DNA of 64,000 bases, from the NCBI GenBank assembly GCA_039602395.1, contig JBCNJP010000025.1:53170555-53234554 (forward strand), in the 5' to 3' direction. Below, piece by piece: positions 1 to 11,826 of the stretch (its first letter is position 1; every line of letters starts with the position of its first letter). A program made the translations under genes and the position numbers. The stretch is from Deinandra increscens subsp. villosa. Lineage: Eukaryota > Streptophyta > Magnoliopsida > Asterales > Asteraceae. The notes under the pieces were generated by a model. That model searched no databases, had not been told where the DNA came from, and saw only the letters and a list, made by a program, of their open reading frames with translations.

Positions 1-1134
1 GAAGGAATGAGGACAATGGGTAGAAACGTATGATGTTGTGGAACTTTCCTAGCCTACTGCTGCCTAGTGCTGGTTGTCACTGTTTGTCGTACGGGAGCTT
101 CTGACAATGAGGTATGGGAGTGTCATTGATGAGGTTAACTAGCCGCGATGACTCAAGGCTTGAAGATGAAGCAGATCGTACAGTTCAGCGATGAATCGAG
201 TGTTTGAAGATAAAGCAGATCGTACGGGTTCGAGAAGTAACCTACATCGCTCTGTTGGGTGCAACTTTATTAGTAGTGAGGTATAAAGTGTTTAAAAAAA
301 TCGTGACGAGATTACTAGTCAAGAGAGAAGAACTTCACAAGATTTTCCTGCCGAAAGGTTGGTTCCAATGGTTGAGGTGTAATTGTCCATTGAAGAGGTC
401 TGGGTTTCCATCAGATTAGAGTTCATGGAGTTTATTGTATAACTGAGAGAGCTTGAAAGAGAGTTATAGCAGTTAACGTCATAGAGGTAGAGTTAGGATT
501 GCGGATAAATTAGAATCAGTGAAGAGTTTAACCATGTCTCGCTCGTAGCGAGGGAAGATCTTTATCGTCGGATGGTGTGAGTGATGGGATGTCACACCGG
601 GGTTATCATTTGCACAAGCAATTTTAAAGGATTTTGATAGGAGAAATGAGAATAGGTGTGATAGCGAAATAAATATAGTTGAGAACCATAAGCTTGAAAA
701 TTGAGGTCATGAGAGTTTTGAAATGAAAGGTCGTATTCCTTACAACTGATGGTTTGCCGAGTAGGATTTCCCCAGGGCTTCCATACACTGTAAATTACAT
801 TTACGTGTGCACCCATATCGGTAATTTACCTTGTATGGTCACGCTGGTTCCTCTTACTTTAGCTACCAGGTTCGGTGGGGTAGTATGTGGTTTCCAAAGG
901 GGTAAAGTATCAAGAATGTGGTTATTAAATCAAAGGTAACTGACTGGGATTTTCCAAGGAGGCAAGTTCTTAGAATAACAGCTGATCTAACTTAAAGTTT
1001 ATCGTAGGTACAATTTGGTAAGCAAGTGGTTCGATAGGAGTATGTGTAGGGCATGCTACAATGCCCCTAACTTAATCTTAAAGATATAGAGTAGTTATTG
1101 TCCGACTCGATCACGCATCCATTATGCACACACA

Positions 1135-1135
<1 letters not shown>
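1..1135. other. Unrecognised sequence, no supported gene
   Basis: No reading frame longer than about 75 codons and no familiar domain is visible. A short word (GAAGATGAAGCAGATCGTAC) recurs imperfectly about 50 bases apart near 161 and 212. The stretch may be a decayed retrotransposon, since the next recognisable feature rightwards is the 5' leader of a minus-strand gypsy element, but nothing here proves that. Confidence 0.4.

Positions 1136-1173
<38 letters not shown>
1136..1173. repeat. (TA)n microsatellite
   Basis: An uninterrupted run of about 19 TA dinucleotides, seen directly. Confidence 0.95.
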
Positions 1174-1177
<4 letters not shown>

Positions 1178-1914
1178 GAGAATGTCATATTATTCTTAAT
1201 CATCACATGCCTGATTTCTTTTATGTTACAAAAGTCACATTCACACTGAATTATCACACAACAACTATGCAATTTAAAATGTGAGGTCTAAACTGACCAA
1301 GGAAAAAGGGTGTCAACATTTTAGGGTAACAAATGCAGTTACAAGTATCCTGTGAGGAATCATCTGATTCTATACAGTGCTGCCCTATACTACGAGGCTA
1401 AACATCGTTCTTTACCAACGCACTACGATAAAGGTGCTCTCAGTGTGTGTTAATGGGTGTCCTACCCGAATAGAATCTACTACGACTCCTATTTATGTTA
1501 TAAGAGAGTACGATCAGTTAAGCTGAGGATATGTTAGATCATTGTCTTAGAGTCTAGATTACCATGATCTAGGCCTAAAGGTAAACCTACCCAGGTCATT
1601 CAAAACAAACAATGTTGTTAAGGGTTAAACAAGTCCGTAAAGATATCAGGATCCTAAACAATGGGTCTTGCCCTATTCATGAAGCTAGTGCATAACTACA
1701 AGCACTTACGATTAATCATTCAAGTTTGTTGATGTAACCAAGTAAAAAGGATGGTGAATACATGCTTAAAAGGAAACCCTCTCTGATTGCATCCTAGGTG
1801 GGTCTTACCCCAATAGGGTTCTTAATGGTCCTGTATATACTACGCAGAGGGCAATGTGCATTTTAACATGTGGTACAAACAATTGCTACACCAATTTGTA
1901 AATTCTTCCAAGTA
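1174..1914. other. Unrecognised spacer
   Basis: AT-rich sequence with no coding frame, repeat or terminus that I can identify. It lies downstream of the leader word array in the direction of the minus-strand gypsy element, so it may be a decayed internal region. Confidence 0.35.
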
Positions 1915-2360
1915 TCCCATTAAAGTTCGCTAAGCACAAATTAAGTCCGCTAAAATCTGCTGAAGTTCGCTAAGAACAACTTAAGTTCGCTAAGCACCTT
2001 TCAAGTTCATTAAGAATGGGATGAAGTTCGCTAATCACTTAACAAGTTCGACGCATAACAAGTCCGCTAAGAAGAGAGGAAGTCCACTAAGGCCTCATCA
2101 AGTCCGCTAAGAAGCCAACAAGTTCGCTAAGGGCATCATCAAGTTCGCTAAGGCCAACAAGTTCGCTAAGAACATGGTTAAGTTCGCTAAGAACTAAGGT
2201 TCAAGTTCGCTAACAGAATTCCGCTAAGAAGGATTTAAGTTCGCTAAGAATAACATCAAGTCCGCTAAGCACAGGGACCAAGTACGCTAACATCAAGTCC
2301 GCTAAGAACAATTCTAGTTCGCTAAGTACAATATGAAGTTCGCTAAACAAGTACGCTAAC
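1915..2360 (-). repeat. Irregular array of the word AAGTTCGCTAAG in a gypsy leader
   Basis: About two dozen copies of AAGTTCGCTAAG, with variants AAGTCCGCTAAG and AAGTACGCTAAC, follow one another at roughly 15-25-base spacing. The word is conserved while the bases between copies differ, so this is not an ordinary tandem repeat with a fixed unit. In the sense direction of the adjoining minus-strand element it lies downstream of the primer-binding site, in the 5' leader. Confidence 0.85.
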
Positions 2361-2685
2361 CCCATACTTAGAAAAATTTTCTAACTCAGAAATTTCTAAG
2401 CCTCGGGAAAGAAAAATTTCTACCCAAAATTCCAAATTTCTATACTGACACAAGACAGGAATTCTAAATGAGGATCATCTTCGGGGGGTTGACCAGCACA
2501 GTACGGGGCAATACTTTATGCGGTCACGTTCAGGCTTCCTGTAACGCCACCCGCGAAAGATTTGTCCGCAACCACAATCCCAGCTCCGCCTCACGGTACG
2601 CGTCCTGGGCAGGACACATTTTAGGCTGCTTTCCCCCCCACCAAGATGTTCCCTCCCGGGCGCGTCCTCGCTGTACACCAAGACC
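2361..2685 (-). other. 5' untranslated leader of gypsy element A
   Basis: Sequence between the primer-binding site and the word array. Its right half is markedly GC-rich (for example CCTCCCGGGCGCGTCC) compared with its surroundings. The short open frames here (2468-2843) have no recognisable domain, so I treat the stretch as untranslated leader. Confidence 0.45.
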
Positions 2686-2697
2686 GGCTCTGATACC
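2686..2697 (-). other. Primer-binding site, tRNA-iMet type (gypsy A)
   Basis: On the minus strand this reads TGGTATCAGAGC, the complement of the plant initiator-methionine tRNA 3' end. It starts a few bases inside the LTR boundary at 2702. This fixes the orientation: 2702-5502 is the 5' LTR and the element body runs leftwards. Confidence 0.8.
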
Positions 2698-2701
2698 AAT
2701 C

Positions 2702-5502
2702 TGTAACACCCCCAATTTCCACTAACGGAGTATAACCGTGTGGGGGTATGATCTAGACCAGGATCCAAGTCTTTAGTTACAACCAAGCCATAGTTAAAGG
2801 GGGTAAACCGGTCATGAATTACATTTAATAAATCAGAGTTCACATTTCACAAAAATCAGCGGAAGCATTAAAAGTTTACAAGGTTATTGTTTAGTAAAAG
2901 AAATTACTGAAGTATCTGAAATACAACTTTCAAAAGGGATTTCGTAAAGAACAAGCATTGCCCACGCCCGTGCCATCCATGATCCTCCAAGCAACCTGAA
3001 AAGCATTCAACAATCAAGTGTCAACAAAAGCTGGTGAGTTCACAATGGCAGTCTACACTCACCTGTGTAGACCAAAAATGCATACAAATAACGAAATACT
3101 AATTTGTAAATTACAAGTAATATCCATATCGTTAGGTAGCTAACCTATGCTTATGTTCACCTGAATGTTCGCGACCGAAGCTGACAATGTAATTGATAGG
3201 TATTTACCTATGTGATTTGCCTTCCCGCGTCATCCCAGATCAAGGAGTCCTAGGCTAACATTGATCCCAGTCCGACCGCCAGTCGGGAGGGTGCATCCCG
3301 TGCACCGCTGAGCGAGGGTGTCAATCCCCAGTAGTACTACTCAACATTACCTCACTATTTCTATATTAACGGCCTGAGAAAGTAAGGACTTTTTGTAATT
3401 AAAAACGCAATTCAGTGAATCATGTGATATGTGCGGATATTCATAAAACAGACAAAAATACCTTTGTCTAAGCATTGACATCCCTTACCGGATGCAACTA
3501 GAAGGAGTAGTGAAACTCACCTTAGGGTGCACAGGTACGCGACACTTGACTTTAAAGATTGGCTATAAATGACCTATTTTGGGTAAATATGGTCTAACCG
3601 AATTAGAGGTTGTGTATAAGATGAATAGTAACACATAAGCATCTAAACATGTTTCATGCGATTATACAAGTCACATAATGCACATACGAGTCCCCATTTG
3701 GGAGAAAATCAAGAAATTGCCACTTAAGTCAAAGTTGACCCAGAAAGTCAAACTTCAAGCATTTAACTAATGACATAGCTAAAATCCACAATACTTGGAA
3801 TTAAATCATTAAATTTTACAGGCATATACTAAATATCAATTAGGACTTGTTGCAAAAAGAATCAATTAAAAAGGTTAAGAAATGAGAAAGTTATGCGTGT
3901 TGGAAGTTGGCAAAAATCAACATTATTGTCTTTGACACACCATTTGGTGGCATGCCTAATTTGCTCCATACTTGGAGTTAGGTTCTAAAATTTTGCAGGC
4001 ATGAACTACTCAACATTTAGGGAATTTTGCAAAAAGAATCAACTTAAAAGGTTAAGCAACGAGAAAGTTATGCGCATCGGAAGTTGGAAATTTTCAGCTT
4101 TTTGCAAAATAGTCAAAGTAGGTTTAAAATTTGCATAACTCATTCAAAACTTAAAGTTTAGGTACCAAACCTTCCAGATATTACTTTTAAAATATAAACC
4201 TCATTTTCATTTAACAAACCCCTCATTATATCAATGTTATCATGCCCGACCAAAATGTAAAGTCTACTTTTCACAGAAAAACACAGCCCTGCACACCTAA
4301 CTTCCAGCAGCGTTTTGGATGACCAAACGGAGGTTTTAGAAAGTGTGCGAGTATCCGTTGTAAAGCTAAGACATCCTACTTTACTAGGGAAAAAGAATCA
4401 ATCAGTTTCGAGAAAAATTGAGTAAGTTATGGCTACTGCAAGTTGACCCAAAATTCTGGTCAAAGTTGTTAGAAAATTCAAGTTTGCAAAAGTCTAGGAT
4501 TTCACTTCTATGCTAACATTTGATCAATTAAACACCTACTAACAATTTTATAATCATGCTAGCATGTGATTTCTGGTCCTAACATGTTCCTGTCATAATC
4601 ATATCAAAATCTCATCATGTATCTAGCATTTAAGCACATTGCATCCAAAACTCATAACTAAACACCCACCAATCATTTTGAACACCAAGAACACATTTTA
4701 ACCCTCAATTTCCAGGTCCAAAACCCCCCCACAAATCTGTCCCAATTCATGAAACAACATATCTTGAGCTAAAACAAGTTTCATGAGCATACCCACAACA
4801 CATTTAGCACAAAAACACAAAATAACACACATGCAACTTCAAATTTTCGGATTTCAAAAGTTAGGGCTTACAAATTGGGGGAAGAAATTGTAGGTTAGAG
4901 ATGGAGAGGAGAAGAAGGAGCTCCCTTGAGACTTGTAGATGCTTGAGACTCTTGAATTCTACTTCCTTGTTGCTTGATTCTTCCAAAATCGCAAGTGAGT
5001 TTGTGTGTGGGTAAAGAACCGTAGCAAGAAGAGAGGGGGAGAGATTGGGATCGTGAAAATGAAAAGGAGGAGGGAGGAGGCAGATTTTGTTAAGGGTAAT
5101 TTACAAAAATGGTCCCTTAAGTTTTTATTTTAACACATTAAGCATAAAAACTCATTTAAGTGGGTTTTTACTAAAACTTGAAAGGTAAAACTTTAAAAAT
5201 GTTTTCTAAGTGATTTTAACTTATTTAACATGAACTGTTTAGTCGGGATACATAAATTTACCATTTATTCATAAAAGTCCAAATTTACACACAAAGCCCG
5301 GTTCCGCGTAAAAATGCAAATCTTCATAACTAACACATAAGGTCATGAAATAAGTTCACAAAACAAGTTACTAAAATTAATTAGCAAGTAAACACAAATA
5401 AATATAAAATTATTCAAATAACGGGTCTCGGGTTTACTAACGGCACTAACGGAACTAACGAAAAAGTTATCGGAGTTAACTTGGGAAGTTGCAGTTGTTA
5501 CA
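2702..5502 (-). mobile_element. 5' LTR of gypsy element A (about 2.8 kb)
   Basis: The segment begins TGTAACA and ends TGTTACA, an inverted terminal pair, and has the primer-binding site just outside its left end. Its terminal text (CACTAACGGAG near one end, GGAGTTAAC near the other) and an internal block around 3511 with a GTGAAACTCACCTTA-like motif match the gypsy LTR at 26954-29620. The two are therefore related but diverged. No coding frame is expected or seen. The 3' LTR and pol are not recognisable to the left, so the element is truncated or decayed. Confidence 0.75.
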
Positions 5503-5514
5503 AATGAGAGGGTT

Positions 5515-6905
5515 AGTTTGGACCAATATAAGATTGCCCATAAGTTTTGTTTAGGACCAATGATGGCCCAATAAGGTGTGTTTAGGGGCAATGAGAGTCA
5601 GTTGGGAACAATGTGTCCCAATAAGGTGTGTATATAACCAGTAAGTTGTACATAGGACAAATAAGGTGTAATTAGGGGCAATGAGTGTCAGTTGGGACCA
5701 ATGATTGCCCATAAGTTGTGTTTAGGACCAATGATGGCCCAATAAGGTGTGTTTAGGGGAAAATGGGTCATTTTGGACCAATGAGTCCTAATAAGGTGTG
5801 TATATAACCAATAAGGTGTACATAGGACCAATAGGGTGTGTTTAGGGGAAATGAGGGTCAGGTTGGACCAATGATTGCCCATACATTGTGTTTAGGACCA
5901 ATGATGGCCCAATAAGGTGTGTTTAGGGGAAATGATGGTCAGTTGGGACCAATGAGTCCCAATAAGGTGTGTATATAACCAATAAGGTGTACATAGTACC
6001 AATAAGGTGTGTTTAGGGGAAATGACAGTGAGTTTGGACCAATGATTGCCCATAAGTTGTGTTTAGGACCAATAATGGCCCAATAAGGTGTGTTTAGGGG
6101 CAATGAGGGTCAGTTGGGACCAATGAGTCCCAATAAGGTGTGTATATAACCAATAAGGTGTACATAGTACCAATAAGGTGTGTTTAGGGGAAATGAGGGT
6201 CAGTTTAGACCAGTTTTTGCCCATAAGTTGTGTTTAGGACCAATGATGGCCTAATAAGGTGTGTTTAGGGGCAATGAGGGTCAGTTGGCACCAATGAGTC
6301 CCAATAAGGTGTGTATATAACCAGTAAGTAGTACATATGACAAGTAAGGTGTGTTTAGGGGAAATGAGGGTCAGTTTGGACCAATGATTGCCTATAAGTT
6401 GTGTTTAGGACCAATGATGGCCCAATAAGGTGTGTTTAGGGGCAATGATGGTCAGTTGGGACCAATGAGTCCCAATAAGGTGTGTATATAACCAGTGAGT
6501 TATACATAGGACTAGTAAGGTGTGTTTAGGGGCAATGAGGGTCAGTTAGGACCAATGATTGCCCATAAGTGGTGTTTAGGACCAATTATGGCCCAATAAG
6601 GTGTGTTTAGGGGAAATGAGGGTCAGTTTGGACCAATGAGTCCCAATAAGGTGTGCATAAAACCAATAAGGTGTACATAGGACCAATAAGGTGTGTTTAG
6701 GGGAAATGAGGGTCAGTTTGGACCAATGAGTCCCAATAAGGTGTGTATATAGCCAGTAAGTAGTACATAGGACCAATAAGGTGTGTCTAGGGGAAATGAG
6801 AGTCAGTTTGGACCAATGAGTCCCAATAAGGTATGTATATAACCAATAAGGTGCGTTTAGGGGAAATGAGGGTCAGTTGGGACCAATGATGCCCCAATAA
6901 GGTGC
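5515..6905. repeat. 171-bp tandem repeat array, about eight units
   Basis: The anchor TTGCCCATAAG recurs at 5534, 5705, 5875, 6046, 6217, 6388 and 6559, giving spacings of 171, 170, 171, 171, 171 and 171. Each unit contains shorter related sub-units built on GGACCAATGA and AATAAGGTGTGTTTAGGGG. After 6559 the order of sub-units changes, and the array degrades into a microsatellite. Open frames on the minus strand are by-products of the repeat. It abuts the end of the gypsy LTR at 5502. Confidence 0.92.
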
Positions 6906-6940
<35 letters not shown>

Positions 6941-6981
6941 AATATATAACCGATAATGTGTATATTACAACACATTGAAAG

Positions 6982-7027
<46 letters not shown>
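6906..7027. repeat. TA / TG microsatellite
   Basis: Two long (TA)n runs separated by about 30 bases, the second continuing into (TG)n. It adjoins the 171-bp array. Confidence 0.9.
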
Positions 7028-7146
7028 AGTACTTGAAATTTTTTTTCCGTTACGTATACAAACTCATTAGGATACAATTATCATTATTTTATTGCTTAAT
7101 ATTCCATTTTACATTTAAAGATCATTTTAAAGGTATGTTTAAAATA

Positions 7147-8103
7147 GAGTTAAATAGGATTTACGTCCCTGTGGTTTAGTGGTTTTAATTGTTTGAGTCC
7201 ATTTTTCAAATTATTAACAAATTTAGACTGAGGTTTGTTTTTTGCTACTATTTCAGTCCCTGAACCCATACCCCGTCAAAAGAGCCGTTAACCCTTCCCT
7301 CATGTGGCTTGCACATGAGGGTAAAAATGTCATTTCCTTGTCACCCTTCCTTAAATAATACCCTTTGCCGTCTGTTACCTCCCACCCAATTCTCCAAATC
7401 GATCCCGTCCACCGTTTCACCCACTGAAGATCTAGAACAAAAAATGGTGATTTGTTCGTGTGGATCTACAACCGTTATATGCACTTCATGGACCGAAGCA
7501 AACCCAGGTCGTCGGTTTCACTGCTATGCTCGAATGGTGCGTTTTTTCGAGTGTTAACAACCAAATGTGTCATCTGATTCTTACAATCTGTCCAATTTAA
7601 TGAACAAGGTTCAAATTGTGGTTTTTTTGAGTTTGGCTGATCCACCTTTGTGTTCACGAGCTGTTAAAATTGTTAAAGAGTTGGAGATTGAAGTGAAGAA
7701 ACTGGAATTTGTTGTTGTTTTTCAGTTGGTTAATGTTTATCTTGTACTTAATCACCAAAACTCATTGTTATTCTAGTGTTTATGTATGATGTATTGGCGT
7801 AATTTTGAATATCAGGGGATGTAAAGGTCAATGCCTATGTTGGTACATTAATTTGCGAGTGGCTAGTGAGGGGATGAAGTGCAGACAAGAGACGTTAGGT
7901 CATGCTATGTAAATTAATGACATTTTTACCCTCATGTGCAAGTCACATGAGGGAAGGGTTAACGGCTCTTTTAATGGGGTTTGGTTCCACGGACTCAAAG
8001 AGTAGCAAAAAACAAACCTGAGTCTAAATTTGTGAATAATTTGAAAATTGGACTCAAACAGTTAAAACCACCAAACCACAGGGACGTAAATCGTATTTAA
8101 CTC
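7147..8103. mobile_element. Mutator-like TIR transposon, non-autonomous, 957 bp
   Basis: Long terminal inverted repeats of about 190 bp face each other (7147-7340 and 7918-8103). The outer ends read GAGTTAAATA and TATTTAACTC, and the body includes GGATTTACGTCCCTGTGGTTT and its complement. The flanks TTTAAAATA (7138-7146) and TTTAAAACA (8104-8112) match at 8 of 9 bases, which suits the 9-bp target duplication of Mutator-like elements. No transposase is encoded. The interior carries a piece of a GRF zinc-finger gene, so this looks like a Pack-type element that captured host sequence. Confidence 0.82.
7444..7773 (+). pseudogene. Captured GRF-type zinc-finger gene fragment
   Basis: The frame from 7444 encodes CSCGSTTVICTSWTEANPG followed by RRFHCYA, which is the N-terminal part of a GRF zinc finger (CxCG, TSW, NPGRRF, C). 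The expected CxFFEW end is shifted out of frame near 7540, and the frame stops at 7555. About 90 bases on, a second segment encodes DPPLCSRAVKIV and then a short Glu/Lys-rich helix, the usual continuation of such proteins. Both parts lie inside the Mutator-like element in one orientation, consistent with capture of two exons. GRF fingers bind nucleic acid in other proteins. This copy is broken and unlikely to be functional. Confidence 0.7.
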
Positions 8104-8112
8104 TTTAAAACA

Positions 8113-8522
8113 CTATTATATCTATGTCTGGAATTAATTGAGTTTATATTAAATCCGATAAATACTGTCACATCCTTATTAGGTGAGATGCTTTCACCCG
8201 GATCGATCATATTAATCCCCAAATTACTTCCCACCATTTTTCAAATTTCCCCAATTTTCATTGATCAGTTCCTATTCCCTCTCACCAAAACTTTATCACC
8301 AAAATGATTCATCACTCTCTTCTTCCCTATCACTAAAAATTACTCTACAGGATTCATCACACTATCATCTTTAGGAGATCACTACCTAATTCCTGTCAGT
8401 ATTAATTTCACTGTCATCTTCAGGAGATCATTTGTTTCATCTCTATTATTTCTTCTTAATTATTCCATCGCATTTATTTCATTCTCTATTTATGTCATTT
8501 CAGGATTCATCTTATTTAACAA
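8113..8522. other. Spacer upstream of the transposase pseudogene
   Basis: AT-rich, pyrimidine-rich sequence with the imperfectly repeated phrase ATCTT(T/C)AGGAGATCA at about 8370 and 8417. It may be the 5' untranslated region of the following pseudogene. No other feature is seen. Confidence 0.35.
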
Positions 8523-10097
8523 TGGATCATGACGGTGAAGCATTGAAGGATCTTAATGACCATACATATAAAAGTGACGGCGAATACAATGATGATTATT
8601 CACAAGAGAGTGAAGAAGAGGAAAGGATAACAATGACGATTCTTCGGAAGAAGAGGAAATGGATAACAATGATGCCCAAGTTGACAATGATTCCCAAGTT
8701 ACTAAGAATGAGGAAGCCACGACCTCTGCTCCCCAAGCAAACAAGAAGGGGTTGACGCAGTTGGCAAAGTGGCGTGCCAAATTTGAGAAAAATGGTGGGG
8801 AAAAATGGCCACTAAATTTGATGCGCTGGGAAGGATTGGCGGGGAGCATAGACCAATATTTTCGAATTTTATGGGAGACATTGCAAGGTCAGAGGTTGGA
8901 TTGAGGTATCTACAATGGAGGAAGGTGCCAAAAGAGGACAAGAACAAGATGTGGTCAGAGATTCAGGTTATCAAATAGATTAAACATTTTCTCATATTAA
9001 GTTTGTTATTGAATCCCATGTGACTAAAAAATCCTGTCATATGTTATTTTTCAGCAATTATTCAAAATTGATGACTGTCGAAAGGGTGCTATAATAGTAA
9101 GGTTTGGTGGGTTTCTAAGGAGTTTTAGAAGAAATATGTTAAAAAAACACATTTGTCCCAACCTAGCAAAACCCACGGTGCTTGAGAAAGTTCCAAAGAT
9201 TTATCGTGCTATTGTGAAAAAAGAAGACTGGGACAGATTTGTAGCATATATAAAATATGAAGAATTCAAGGTTTTTATTCAATTTAAACAACATATTTCA
9301 TTAATTAAGCTAAGTGTTAATTAATGAGATTATAATTATATATCCTACTGTTCTGTTGGAAAGGCTGTGTCAAAGATTGCAAAATAGGTTCAAGCACAAT
9401 ATACTTATGATCATACAATGGGGCGGGGAGGATACGCCTTTCTGAAAGAAAAACTGGTAATAAGCTAAGTTTGTTACACCCAGTCATGGTTAAGAACTTG
9501 CAATGTATGTTTCAAGTCTGATATATATTATTATTATTATAATACAAGGTACAAAACAAATAAATTGCAGCTGATGATTCCCCCTCTCGAGCGTTTATGT
9601 GGAGGAAAGGAAGGGTAAATAAAGAGGGGGAATACAAAACGCCTGCGGTGAAGGGCGTAACAGATGATATAGTAAGTTTAATTGCTATACATATATACCT
9701 AATTCTTTACATGTTAAAAATTAACAACACCTCACTACATTAACTAAATTAATTACTGCAGGCCGAGAATGAAACAAAAATAAATGCGGGATCCATAACC
9801 GTAGAACCGGGAACGGATGCCCTGACATTGGTCCTTGGCAAGTAAAGGGGTGGATGCCTAAAAGGTATTGGGTATAGAGTGACTTCTCGTGGATATTGGC
9901 AGGGTGCTCCAAAAGGGCGATCAAAAGAGCAGATCGAAAAACTTGAGGCGGAACTCAAAAATGAAAAACAGCTGCGTGAGAAAAATGATCAAGAGGTTGA
10001 GCACCTCAATGATAAGGTTAAAGCACAGGATGAAAAATTGATATGCTTACGACGTTTATGAATTGCATGATTCAAGAAAAACAAGTTGATAAAGCGG
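8523..10097 (+). pseudogene. Ptta/En/Spm (Transposase_24-like) transposase pseudogene
   Basis: Several exons can be followed. An acidic N-terminus (8523-8640, repeated Asp/Glu/Asn) leads into GLTQLAKWRAKFEKNG. A later segment reads SEVGLRYLQWRKVPKEDKNK, followed by a GT-AG intron from about 8968 to 9054. The next exon contains LFKIDDCRKGAIIVRFGG and ends with KKEDWDRFVAYIKYEEF. Further pieces read HTMGRGGYAFLKEKL, SRAFMWRKGRVNKEGEYK and GYWQGAPKGRSKEQIEKL. This order matches the plant Ptta/En/Spm (Transposase_24) family linked to CACTA transposons. Breaks: frame changes near 8630 and 8800, an in-frame TAG near 9386 and a TAA near 9843. The coding signal stops at a donor-like site near 10097 and may resume at about 22149, beyond the Helitron. 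Confidence 0.7.
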
Positions 10098-10139
10098 TAA
10101 ATTCTGTAAGGGACAATATATATATCTATACTATCTTAA

Positions 10140-11690
10140 TATATATATTGGAGAGAGAAATATAATGTGTTGAATTTTTAAGATTTGTACAAGTTAATAA
10201 GCATGGTGTACAAGTGCTTTAAGCCCAAAGTCTTCAAATTGATGTTGAAAATCAGCTGGGATTGAACCACTTAGAAGACAACTATTCAGAGCATGAATTC
10301 GCTCCTCAGGAATGAACCGCCCAATACCGCCCAAATCCAGAAAATTCCGGTTCCCGCTCCTGAGAATTCACAATTCCGGTAAGGTTCCACCCTTCTTTCT
10401 CCCTTTGCTTTTACACAGTACCCTAATCCAGCCATGCTTCCCAGTGATGTTGAAGAAGCACAAATCGAACGGTTCCAGTCAATTGGATCGATAATCCTAC
10501 GGTTCTTCACATTGCATTCACGCGGATTGATCTCAATTTCTAGGTTTTGACGAGGATTGAGCCTATGATGAAGGGTATATATATTCACGACATCTCTTTC
10601 AGAATTCCGTGAGCTATCAATTGGAATCTTATGCTTCTGGTAATTGGAGTTGATTTTTTCTATTTTTGATTTTTGCTACTACTGCTAATCTTATAAGAAT
10701 TGTACTAATGATAATTTTGTCTTCATTTGTGTTAAGGGAGACTTTGAAGTTAATCTCAAGTTCATCTCAACTCAAGTTCATCTTTAAATCTTTAAATCGG
10801 GAGGTATGTATTATGCTCATTGTATTAGGCTACTTGTATTATGCTGCTGCTTGTATTATGCTGTTTGTGTTTGCTGCTGCTTCATTTTTATATATTGATT
10901 TTGAAGTATCCTTCATTGATTTTAGGACTATGTGTTATTTTCCTTTAAATGGTTTTGGTGTTCATATCAAATTGTGAGTTTGTGCTGCTGTTTCTGTTCT
11001 TATGTATGGCTACATCTGAGATGAACCATCTACTCTAATTGGTTTTGGTGTTCATTTAGTTTTAGAACATACAGTTGAAGCATAAGCAAAAAATAAATTT
11101 GGTTTGGCATTCATTTGAGTTATGGTATTTGTGAGTGGAATGGGCATCTATGAATATCTACATGTGGGCTTAAAGATCCAAACTATGTTCATTTAGTTTT
11201 AGAACATCTGATTTTTGGTTTATTACATTTAAGTAAACACAAGAGTGAATTAAAAGATTTTTTCCTCACATAGGCTTAAAGATCCAAACTGTGTTTGTTT
11301 ATGATTGGGTTATGTTTTTCCTCACATGAGCTTTTAAACTTTGTATTTTAATAAGTAGTGTTACTGGTAATTTTTTTGAAAACCATCTACTCTAAGTGGT
11401 CATTAAGGTAAAATAATCTAAGTGGTATACTCTAAGTGGAGTATAGTATGAATCTGTTAAAACCATCTACATTAAGTGGTAAAAGAATCTAAGATTTGTT
11501 TATAAAATAAGTAAACATGAGTTTTTGCTATGCTTGAATCTCCATGAATATGCTTGAACCTACTATGTATTCATTAGTGGAATATAGGTTCATATAGTCT
11601 TTAATTCATATTTCTTATATAGTGATTACAGCAGGGACACACACATAAAAAGGGAAATAGAGGTGTTGCTGTTGCTGTTTTTATTTTGTT
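10140..11690. other. Helitron interior, left part, no supported gene
   Basis: A block near 10290-10600 is richer in GC and might be a captured first exon (an open frame runs 10312-10494), but I recognise no domain. The rest is T-rich and intron-like. Segments around 10900-10935 and 11066-11100 recur almost unchanged near 18171 and 18387, to the right of the Copia element. Confidence 0.4.
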
Positions 11691-11695
11691 TAGAA

Positions 11696-11826
11696 AATTG
11701 AACCAGGAAAATATTGTATTGTGTTATTGATAATTGAGATTACATGGAAATATATATAGAGGACTAATTACAATACTAATCCCTCTAATATTACTAACTT
11801 AACATAACACAAATATATGTCTAATA
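11696..11826 (-). repeat. 3' LTR of the Copia element (131 bp)
   Basis: Identical by eye to 16391-16521. The flanking TTCCCCCGCAAGC (from 11827) is the complement of the polypurine tract. The ends are AATTGAACC and GTCTAATA on the plus strand, so the element does not show the canonical TG...CA pair. Confidence 0.9.

Noticed and set aside
1915..2360. CRISPR-like array of short repeats
   Set aside because: Repeats are about 12 bases with spacers of only a few to about 13 bases of uneven length, in plant DNA next to an LTR. This does not fit CRISPR.
2468..2843. 85- and 122-codon frames near the gypsy A leader
   Set aside because: They cross the LTR boundary and the primer site and have no domain.
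5688..6776. Several minus-strand frames with repeated peptide HTLLVLCTPYW
   Set aside because: Produced by the 171-bp tandem repeat.
6787..7077. Frame with His-Thr and Ile-Tyr runs
   Set aside because: Translation of a TA/TG microsatellite.
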